The position numbers and the translations under genes were made by a program. A stretch of 26,067 nucleotides of DNA, taken from positions 1 to 26,067 of the IMG/VR virus record IMGVR_UViG_3300042350_001128. The stretch is one strand, 5' to 3'. Positions within the stretch are counted from its first letter, which is position 1. Each line of letters starts with the position of its first letter. A model generated the notes under the pieces. The model worked only from the letters and a program-made list of their open reading frames with translations. It made no database searches and was not told the origin of the DNA. Below are positions 17,901-23,700 of the stretch, piece by piece. Source of the DNA: a virus.

Positions 17901-20587
17901 CCGGGTAGTTCTTCATATTGTTCGTATTCTTCTCTAGTTCTTCCGCCGTTTTGTGGTAAAGCGTTATAGTCTACACCAGATCCTGAATATTCCCATGTGT
18001 GTGACGAACTGTTAACAATACTAGGTCTGTGGAACCAACACTGCTTTTCTGGTAAGTTTGCTAGATTTGTTAAGGATGTCCCAACAACAGTACTTTGTAT
18101 TGTAAATGTTGCAGTACCGAGACCTGCATAGTTTGAGACTTCGTTGATTCCAATGTTAGTATTTGGAATATCTGCATGATCAGATGTAATTATACTGCTT
18201 ACTGTAAATGTATTTCTTAAGGTGCTTGAACCGACAGCTACCAATTCAACGCTAACAATAAGCTCTCGTTCAACTGGTTTCCAACTATACACATATGCAC
18301 TGTTGTTGCCCGCTCCTGTTGTAGCAGCAATAGCTCTACCCGGTACAAATTCATAACTCTCTGCACCAGATTCTAGTATAAGTTTTTGATATGTCTGGTG
18401 ACTCGAAGTAATGTCATTAACAAAAAATTCTCTTGTGTTTGCCAAGAATTCGTGCGAACCTGTACTAGTTGATGTAATGTCGACGTTGAAGTCTCCACTT
18501 TCATCAAATGTTAACGAAAATTCGTTTTCATTTATAACTTTAACATAATATGTTTGTTCAGCATCTAATCCGCCTACTGGTGTATTTCCTACTGGATCGT
18601 AAATTACAGACTGTCTGTTAGTTAATCCATGCAAAGTAGAAGTAAAAGTATTTGTAGTAACATTTACATCAGTAGATGCATCGAACGCAATTTCTACAGT
18701 AGCAACAGATTTATAATCATTAGTTATGTCCCCCTCGGAAGTAACGTCAACTGCATCGGGTATAGAATTTGGATCGGATATAGCATCCTTAATTAAATCA
18801 AATTTCTCGTCAACAAATGCTCTTACAGTCGAATCTAAACTTGCTAAAACTGTTGCTGTGTAGACGCTTGCTTGTTCTAATGCTGCAATTGTTTGATCTT
18901 CTTGACCGCTTATAGTAGAGTTAGAACTATCTGCTAATCTTCCTGTATAATAAGACAGTGCTGCCTGGCGAGTCAGTGTGTTTCCAGTACTCCATGTATC
19001 TCTTGCAACCGCATCTAATATAATTAATAATTCTGCATAAAAGGTTGCAGCATTGTAAATGTATCCATCCCAAATACTTCCAGGAGTTGCACCGGCAATT
19101 TGAGCATCCATCCAGTCAATGGTATCTTGTGCAATATCCCCGGCGTTTGATTCTATCAAGTCATACGCAATTTTGTATTCTGGATTTCTAAATCTAATAA
19201 CGAATTCGTTTACTGGTTCAGTTCTTCCGATACCAACAACTGTTAATGTTTGTGCACCAGATGACACACCAGTAGATACAACAATCGATCTGTCAAATTC
19301 AAATGTCTTAGGAGAGAACCCTGAAGATCTTAGTGCATAAAGACCAAAGTTAGTAGCAGAGTTAGTAATAGATACATATCCGCCGGACTGAGCATAAATT
19401 CCGTTTAATAAGAAAATTTGGAAACACGAAACTATCTGTGCATAAGCATCGTTGGTTAGGCGCCAGCCGGTACCGCCAAAACTGATATGAGTAAATGCGT
19501 TTGCAACCATTGACTTACCCTGTTCCGGTGTCGGTCCTGCTACAGGATTTTCTGCTTCGATTTGTCTCGGAGGGGCGTTCGGAGTAGCAACTTTACTACC
19601 ATCAACTTTAGCACCGTTGCCTCCTAAGAACGAAATAATAGAACAGTTTTGTATGTATGGCGATGTTGTAATAGTCGGACGTGTGACTGGTAAGTTTGTA
19701 TATCCTACACGACTTACTGTAATGTCAGTTGGATCGTCGAACGAAACTGCATAGTCCCAAGTGAACTGAGGAACAAAGTTTACGTCAACTTTATCTCTAA
19801 AAGTAAATTCACCAAAGTAACATGCATTACGAACTCTTAACATATCAAGATTTGCATTAGCAGGACGAATAATACAGCCTCTTAAACCGTCGCCTTTGAT
19901 AACAACATTGTCAGGAACAATAATTGGATTCTGTTCAGTGTAGTCGCCAACAGCAACTTTGATGTTTATTCTGCGACCATTAACTGTACCATTTGAATTG
20001 TATACTAATCCTGATGCAATTTGACATGCTTTTTTAACAGTTCTAACAGGTAAGTTTAATCCGTCATTTGTGTCGTCGCCCTTTTCTGCGCTTACATAAA
20101 TCACATTTCCGCCAAATGTATCGGCACTGGCAAAAAATAATTCACCTACTCCGTTAACTCTTAGTAAATTTCCATCAATTCCGTTATCAGGAGGTAATAC
20201 TAACGTATATCCAGCATCTAATGTGTCAGGTGCTTTAATTGAAACACCATTGTTTCCTGATGCAATTAACTCGTTAAACGTTAAGGTCGATGCATCTTCA
20301 ATCTGTGTATTTTCTTGTAGTGAAATATAGGAAGCATTTACAGTTATCTTCTGAGAGCCATCAATTGTAATTGTCACTTCACCTGCAGAATCGCCCGGAT
20401 CGCTAACTAAAATTTGACTGTTGTTTTCAAAAATTCGTTGTGTAAGATCCTGTATTGTGTTATCATCTCTTAATAAAAACACTTTACCGTCGGCTGTGTT
20501 AATAGCTAATTCGCCTGATTCCAGTTGTGAAATTGTAGGTTTCTTGCCAGCGACTGCACTACGCTTGTGGCGTATCTTTGTAGACAT
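8963..20587 (-). CDS. Giant tail fibre protein with C-terminal S74 chaperone
   Basis: 3874 residues, a modular trimeric-type fibre. In order: an N-terminal virion-attachment-type motif with QLESGELAINTADGK (22-36); a pectate-lyase-like beta-helix stretch from about 158 to 430 (NVIYVSAEKGDDTNDG near its start); one degenerate helical repeat near 510-560; a SGSGVDYNALP domain near 870; long beta modules of the HG-x-x-x-GD type (about 652, 1190, 1422, 1500); TGALVVDGGVGIA cassettes (about 2125, 2773, 3070, 3140); a YadA-head-like repeat (about 2845-3000); and a peptidase S74 chaperone (from about 3775) with Ser3777 and Lys3782 and a short terminal coiled coil. S74 domains trimerise the fibre and cut themselves off. 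The start ATG has AGGAG six bases upstream. It is probably the receptor-binding fibre; the exact virion position is unknown. Confidence 0.88.
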   Translation of the reverse strand: MSTKIRHKRSAVAGKKPTISQLESGELAINTADGKVFLLRDDNTIQDLTQRIFENNSQILVSDPGDSAGEVTITIDGSQKITVNASYISLQENTQIEDASTLTFNELIASGNNGVSIKAPDTLDAGYTLVLPPDNGIDGNLLRVNGVGELFFASADTFGGNVIYVSAEKGDDTNDGLNLPVRTVKKACQIASGLVYNSNGTVNGRRINIKVAVGDYTEQNPIIVPDNVVIKGDGLRGCIIRPANANLDMLRVRNACYFGEFTFRDKVDVNFVPQFTWDYAVSFDDPTDITVSRVGYTNLPVTRPTITTSPYIQNCSIISFLGGNGAKVDGSKVATPNAPPRQIEAENPVAGPTPEQGKSMVANAFTHISFGGTGWRLTNDAYAQIVSCFQIFLLNGIYAQSGGYVSITNSATNFGLYALRSSGFSPKTFEFDRSIVVSTGVSSGAQTLTVVGIGRTEPVNEFVIRFRNPEYKIAYDLIESNAGDIAQDTIDWMDAQIAGATPGSIWDGYIYNAATFYAELLIILDAVARDTWSTGNTLTRQAALSYYTGRLADSSNSTISGQEDQTIAALEQASVYTATVLASLDSTVRAFVDEKFDLIKDAISDPNSIPDAVDVTSEGDITNDYKSVATVEIAFDASTDVNVTTNTFTSTLHGLTNRQSVIYDPVGNTPVGGLDAEQTYYVKVINENEFSLTFDESGDFNVDITSTSTGSHEFLANTREFFVNDITSSHQTYQKLILESGAESYEFVPGRAIAATTGAGNNSAYVYSWKPVERELIVSVELVAVGSSTLRNTFTVSSIITSDHADIPNTNIGINEVSNYAGLGTATFTIQSTVVGTSLTNLANLPEKQCWFHRPSIVNSSSHTWEYSGSGVDYNALPQNGGRTREEYEQYEELPGRVYTSGTNELGDFKVGTFITAYNRTGNITFRNKVQVDELDALRLTLSDIAIEEISTNVNLGDDELGGSSNSRLSTQLAIRSFLSNRLGGFIDKAVSTAAVPGAIVQLNTNGQLNPELIPATRQFTSTTTQGYLSRLLQVDEIPAVDLKAGDIATEEYEQVELTLPSGITVNDGDEISQPGIAGAVGYAKGNYGASLNLLVASVEGEWDATDDSTGDPWDTGVSAPNLYVNNVDSGIKPSSKGTSSAIIDNFFLKSSNSSQYLILSNDDDYNFTSAAITFVSRSSNVATITTSTNHNLRVGNSVRVDANDHLYDGNGIVLSIPTNTTFTIANTGANESIKAATGYAYTLVTSADGNAQGAVTETRYGVCTNVDNTNFTPGFDYAPATGTYVWEMIPLTSVTGVGTGAYADLTVTDACIVDVDIRRGGTGYAVGDLLSVNPNFDGVGLGHDFEIEITAVEKRAYVNIIGGELFVASTSSVDFVEDNDAPLTKQIIDLEDSISHNFLAGDTGAGGNVDYVNYRITITNHGYSNGDPVTYNTLGNVAIGGMINGEVYYAKSITANTIELYEDFSLVNKIEFLSTPANNNHNLTRYVVNIADNSITVVNHGFATGDAIKISIENDGSSVSALPDIASTEIVDGSRFFIGSVTTNSFTLHELRSDALASSNGLVVGAKNITSTGVGHATVILQNVQVNGVVNTSSRLKANWNSLAVTNIDASNIISGIVSPTRLAGSGTANSDTVLYGDSSYRVVVQNLIEANTTDNPITLTGSNISGEYYGDVSIGIANVDYDPGELYSTLGTARFLQSQFDVDTGASGQVFIKDGVVDAGTLDSLDSAYFLDPSNLTSNVPVNKGGTNLSAYSQGDLIYAQSTSTLNTLNIGRANNFLKSNGTTPEWSTALDLAEGLDVGSARLSSTSTGIGLVYNDNVTTLELGSAAETVKIGKSTATRNITSFIDNYDATSSTTVTVNLESFTAATDGITGNGDKEVPMASTSGILAGMLVTGSASIPANTTVSGVTTDYVYLSAETTGTISSSTTLTFTYTPFTLGIRAGDTVNIASSTVSNLDGQWPVLGATFNATSFTIQTDANVTVSSSSPVAGTLTKDNTMLIRNRNVIFGSAEASSSTANATLKGESGIGTNIAGGAFTIQAGLGTGNATGGNFVVKTGEVGSSSAIEQTSTTRLTIDTSGLATFTGDVKVDDALTVDGSVTFNSTTGSTGYTSGALVVDGGVGIAENLYVNGTVNVTEANLGRIDFSPTAYSSRPSYQEGRLYYDSDFESLVLFSNNSNFDITVGEREFIRCRNSSGATINKGQPVYITGVYIAGHAIFGRYPTVALADASDINKIEVIGLAGHNIANGAEGYVIVSGYIDGIDTSNLTSGQKIHLGFDTPGTLVQTAPDYPNFPVDIGVCLTSNASTGSIYIELRSHTVEKFRVTEGAYFDADVTVAGDLIVLGSQSSVKLNNLEVDSSFIYLNSGDTIGADGTTFSGSGLDDATLVGHYEGTTTQTFYVRIDSEGGGTGGVDTFEWSLDNFSTTEATDIDVDTDPVALADGISVVWVSTTGHTLNDSWSGSASPVNVDVGVTGNRNTGTSGVGYTHLGFFFDVTDQKFKFFDEYDPEISGNINVADASFSLGTVVADAFEGNLTATNINVNGTATIGTLDVSGLGDIGGDFSVNTNKFTVTASSGNTSVAGTLGVTGESTLASAIISDLTNNRIVIAGTSGALEDDANFRFDGTNFDIGASGSEKFRVVVASGNTTVAGTLTVTGQTDLNGDINLGNATSDTITFVGRMDSNLEPSTNDARDLGTSSLAWRDLYLSESVNFKGATTENEIVFPTNLADGLSITDGSNDFIVFTSTTGSNAIALKPNVNIDATTASSSTTTGALVVDGGVGIAGNVHSGGTFTGNGSGLTTLNASNISSGTISDSYLPTSQAGKTFTSDITVNSHKVGRGGGNSATNLAIAGGQAISTGTDNLVVGVGAMGAVVTGTDNVALGNTALALVTSSTHNTAVGNDALAQAAANAGYNVAVGAQSMQNTTGTVSDTATNNVAVGYQALAITTGKQNVAIGSNAGDSIALGSNNIVIGYNADASTSTTSNEITLGNGSITNFRIPGVSLTASTTTLTFGGTSGFSGVGTSLTALNATELTSGTVAGARLGGNQTMAGVKTFSDTTASSSTITGAVIIGGGLGVAGNIHLGGTITGNGSGLTTLNASNLSSGTVDGARLGGTQTMAGAKTFSDTTASSSHTTGAVIIGGGLGVAGNVYSNGIFNGNGSGLTTLNASQLTSGTVPSDRLTGTYSISVSGNAATATKWATARTATVTLTGDVTGTAGVSVDGSAAWTNTVSSTVVWNTASNYAFANASIGADAGYTWGTANTNTTQAAESNTDTITFVRGLTGSTAGIDLFTNTVAGTDAIKIAHADTSTLSGAQGSAGIASITVDEMGHVTAVTTATYLTSQSSDFGTITLTTDVGYTWSTSGSAVADTTGDTLMIVSGTGISVNIDATNDAIRITNTDLGSSQNIFKNIRLEQSDGTTIDTVVADSNNDTLYIRAGALDSTNGIDLVADTVADRITISHSNTSGQSSLSNTGRTYIQSVNLDTYGHVTGLTTATETVTDTNTTYSISSETVVGGANLRLTGSDASTDNVTFASGTNVTVTRTDANTITISSTDTNTTYTAGTGLTLSGTTFNANVNATTQTVASNAVSATASRTYAVQVDGSDNLVVNVPWSDTDTNTDTLQSIATDSTNATRYITFVANTTGAQTGLVNTNFSINPSTQTLILSGANNATAGSSQLYLNGASGNRIDWNVNGVDLPTFTTRSAGTKLLLYPNIGAAAVDYAIGIGSSTLWHSVPTASATTYFRWYGGTTQAAVLTGAGTFTATGDVCAFSDVRVKDNIEVIADPLTKILSIRGVTFTRTDKEDTERRHMGVIAQEVEKYFPEVVHEGEDGIKSVNYGAFAGAFIEAFKEQQRQIDELRSMLQKVLDK
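8964..8971 (-). promoter_or_regulatory. Candidate late promoter for the 57-residue gene operon
   Basis: GATAAATA on the minus strand, overlapping the last codons and stop of the fibre gene. It matches exactly the octamers at the gp13/gp14 palindrome and ahead of the fibre. With T4 late-promoter spacing, transcription would start near 8958, right at the first base of the 8957-8931 hairpin, and would run into the 57-residue gene, the 133-residue gene and the two glycosyltransferase-like genes. Confidence 0.45.
8966..9262 (-). other. Peptidase S74 intramolecular chaperone domain
   Basis: The last ~100 residues of the 3874-residue fibre. FSDVRVKDNIEVI carries the Ser-Lys pair (Ser3777, codon 9257-9259; Lys3782, five residues later) with the same spacing as the Ser911/Lys916 pair known in the K1F endosialidase. 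GVIAQEVEKYFPEVV is the second family signature. The end is a short heptad-like helix (FKEQQRQIDELRSMLQKVL). Self-cleavage is expected at Ser3777, releasing about 98 residues. Confidence 0.85.
11076..11489 (-). repeat. Two 207-base tandem repeats in the fibre gene
   Basis: The string gcattaagagttgttaatcc begins at 11076 and recurs at 11283. A third, shorter match (gcattaagag) begins at 11490, so the period is exactly 207 bases (69 residues). Each unit encodes TGAVIIGGGLGVAGN, then GNGSGLTTLNAS, then a variable linker. Differences lie largely at third codon positions. A diverged copy of the GSGLTTLNAS segment lies near 12170-12210. Confidence 0.85.
11590..12060 (-). repeat. YadA-head-like beta-roll repeats in the fibre
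   Basis: Encodes about residues 2845-3000 of the fibre. Successive short units of about 14-25 residues carry the N-x-x-x-G-x-x-A pattern: NLVVGVGAMG, NVALGNTALA, NTAVGNDALA, NVAVGAQSMQ, NVAVGYQALA, NVAIGSNAGD, NIVIGYNADA. This is the signature of left-handed beta-roll heads in trimeric autotransporter adhesins. Confidence 0.8.
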
Positions 20588-20593
20588 ATGTAA

Positions 20594-20598
20594 CTCCT
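20594..20598 (-). promoter_or_regulatory. Ribosome binding site of the 3874-residue fibre
   Basis: AGGAG on the minus strand, six bases before the ATG at 20587. It fixes the start of the giant fibre. Confidence 0.8.
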
Positions 20599-20660
20599 AT
20601 ATAGGTGTGGGTCAAAGCACTAGGCCGCCCGGATTTGAACGATATAAATCGCTACAAATA

Positions 20661-20668
20661 TATTTATC
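20661..20668 (-). promoter_or_regulatory. Candidate late promoter for the 3874-residue fibre
   Basis: GATAAATA on the minus strand in the 103-base gap between the two fibre genes. T4 spacing would start transcription near 20655, giving a leader of about 68 bases before the ATG at 20587. The same octamer lies ahead of gp13, gp14 and the 57-residue gene. Confidence 0.55.
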
Positions 20669-20681
20669 TTGGAGTTTAATA

Positions 20682-20704
20682 GTGGTACTTTTAGAATGTA
20701 CCAC
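20682..20704 (-). terminator. Hairpin across the stop codon of the second fibre gene
   Basis: GTGGTAC (20698-20704 on the minus strand) pairs perfectly over 7 bases with GTACCAC (20682-20688) around a 9-base loop containing the TAA stop. TATTAAA follows, so the U-run is weak. It may act as a leaky terminator or 3' stabiliser ahead of the next fibre gene's own promoter. Confidence 0.45.
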
Positions 20705-23700
20705 CATCTATTGTATCTGTCCAAACCGGAGTAGAATCGACATTGCTTGTGACAGTTAGTATTTGATATGAAGTAGCAATGTCACTTGTACCAGCGGCAG
20801 CAGTTACTTGTATTGGATTGGCAGTATCGCCATACAGTATTCCGTTTTCGGTAAATGTGCTAGCACCTGTACCACCGTATTGCACTGCTAAGTCATTATT
20901 AGTTAATATTAACGATCCGTTAACAGTTAAATCTTCATCGACTGCTAAGTCTTCATTAACTGTTACACTTTGATCAAATGTAGTTAGCCCGCCGGTTTTA
21001 CCTATATTAATTACAGTTGCATTTCCGAATGCATTAATTGTAGTCGGTGTTACATTTAGTAAATTAAATGTACCAGCACTAGTTGTAATATCGCCGCCGT
21101 TTACAGCTAAGTCGCCAGTTATAGTTGCAACAGTTGAGCCTAGTTTAAACTTTTCTGTTAACGTTCCGTTTGTCATTGTTTTAAATGACATGTCAAAGTA
21201 TTCAGCTAAGTTAGTTACATCTGTTACAACTACGTCTAAAATACCGCCTATTGTAAATATACTGGTGTCAGTTTCTAATTCAAACTTTAGTCCAGTACCG
21301 CTGTTTATAGTAGGTGTGCCAGATACACTATGATGTGCAAGTATGATTGGATATACAATTGCATCAGCACTACTATCAGGCGCATTTGATATCCACTTAA
21401 CTTCTTCAGGAGATTCAATTGTGCTAGCTTTGATGATAATCTTATCACTTGCATAATTAGTTAGTTGTAGTTCTCCGCTAGTGTTGCCACCGATATATTG
21501 ATTAACGTGTAATTCTTTACCGATACCAACACCGCCAGTAACAACTAATGCACCAGTGTTATAAGCTGAACTTGCTGTAGTATTTTCTATTCTTACATCA
21601 ACAGTATCGTCAACTCTTAAACGTGTTGTACTTAAATTCATACGCTCTATACCATCGGTATAGAACATCAATTCGTTTTCGTTTGCAGCCGGAGAGCTTT
21701 CAGCAATTATGTATGTATTGCCGTCAACATCTCGCACGCCACCGAGACTATTCCACGCAATACCGTCGTATCCTTCAAATTGTCCTACGTTGGTATTAAA
21801 ACGAACTTGACCAGTGACAGAAGTCGGTCTTTCGGCTGTTGTACCAACTGGTAGTTGAATACTAGCTACACTATCAAATATTGTTAGTTCGTTATTAACT
21901 GTTAATGTACCAGTTGCTGCACCTATGTTTAAAGTAGTTGCTGCACCAAATGCATTAACAGTAGTAGCAGTTGTATTTAATATGTTAAATGTACCAGCAG
22001 TTGTAGTAATGTCGCCGCCGTTTACAGCCAAGTCTCCGGTTACAGTTGCATCTTGCACCACTGACAAGTTTGCCCCTACATTTAAATTCTTTTCAATACC
22101 TACCCCGCCTTGAACAATTACTGCACCAGTGTCCTTATCAGAACTATCAGTTTCGTTAAGTACTATTATACTAGGTACAGTGCCAAACTTGATTGCTTCA
22201 CTACTGTTAGTAGTATCAATTGCTACATAAGAATTAGTCGATTCTTTAATTTCAAATGCAACTGCAATGTTATCAGGAATGTTAAATTCTGCATCACCAG
22301 TAACAACCAGTGAGTCTACTGCGGCATTACCTAGGTCTATACTACCGTTAATTGTTAAGTCGCCGTTAACACTTAAATTACCGCCAATTCCAACACCACC
22401 AGTAACAACTAATGCACCAGTTGAGTAAGTTGAAGAATTTGTTGTATTAAGTATATTGACAATAGGAGTTTCGCCAAACGTAACATTTTCAGTGCCGTTA
22501 ACTGTGTCAATTGTAAAATAGTTAAATGACCCTTGATAGATACTAAACACATCGGATGTATTGTCAGGAACACTGACGTTTGCAATTCCTGTAATAGTTA
22601 CGTCATCTTGAAATAAAGAAGTTCCTATTACTTCAAGGGTGTTATTAACAGTTGTTGTACCTATTAATGCACCGATATTAATATCAGTAGCACCGCCGAA
22701 CGCATTAACAGTTTGTGCGTTGTCGTTAATAAGATTAAATGTTACTGCGGTACTAGAAAGATCACCGCCGTTAACTTGAATATCAGTTTCAAATATTACA
22801 TCATCTTCGACTGTGCCGCCTGTAATTTTATTCAGGTATCTATTTTCAACATAAGAAATTACAGCAGTTTGTGTAGGAACAGTATAGCTATCAGGTGTAC
22901 CTAAGCTCGATGTTAAGTCACCGTTTTCACTTACTTCTCTTAGTTCAACTCCAACTGGTATGCCGTCTCTTCTAAATGGTCCAATTGACGTAATACCACT
23001 TAAACTAATTTCGTTTGCATTAAGCGTAATTGCACCTGTTAGTGCGTTAACTCTAAAGAAGTTACCGACCTTAAAGTTACCAATTTGGTCAACTACACCT
23101 CCGGCAAACACCTTACCGTTGTTAGTTTCAACAAATTCGTTTGCTGCTATAGGTACGCCACCAAAGAACGGTAATGCGTTATATGTAATGCCTGCACCTA
23201 CATATTCAAACGCATGTCCTGATGTAGACACAGTACTTACGTTTTGTAAACTTGATAATGTATTATCCAATACAAATGTAACACCAGGGAACAATGATAT
23301 AGTTGCAGTACCACCATATTCTTGATTTAACATTATAATTGTTTCATCAACAATATCATCTGTGTTGGTTAAGACCAATTCTCGTTTTGCATTAATAGTA
23401 ACATCAGCTAGTGTACTGTAGCTGTGATTTACTTCTGTAGGTAATGAAGTATTTCCATTCTTAATAACTTCTGCTATTTTTTCTACTAGAATCCATATGT
23501 AGTTTGCTGAAGTTGAACTCCCTGCAGAACTACCGATTACTTGAGTTTCTGTAACATCTTCGCTTGGAGTAATTGTATTGTTTAATGCTATTTCTTTTAA
23601 TACAGTTGCAAGGTGTTTATAAGAAAATTCCGAAACACCCGACTGATCGGCGGTACCGACTATTGCATTTCCTAATACTGCACCATTGTAGTACGCTTCA

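Noticed and set aside
20619-20645. tRNA T-loop-like string on the minus strand (GTTCAAATCC followed by GGGCGGCC) between the two fibre genes, resembling a tRNA 3' end or attachment-site relic
   Set aside because: The five bases either side of the T-loop do not pair, and no matching acceptor strand lies about 70 bases upstream on that strand. Chance similarity is the simpler reading.
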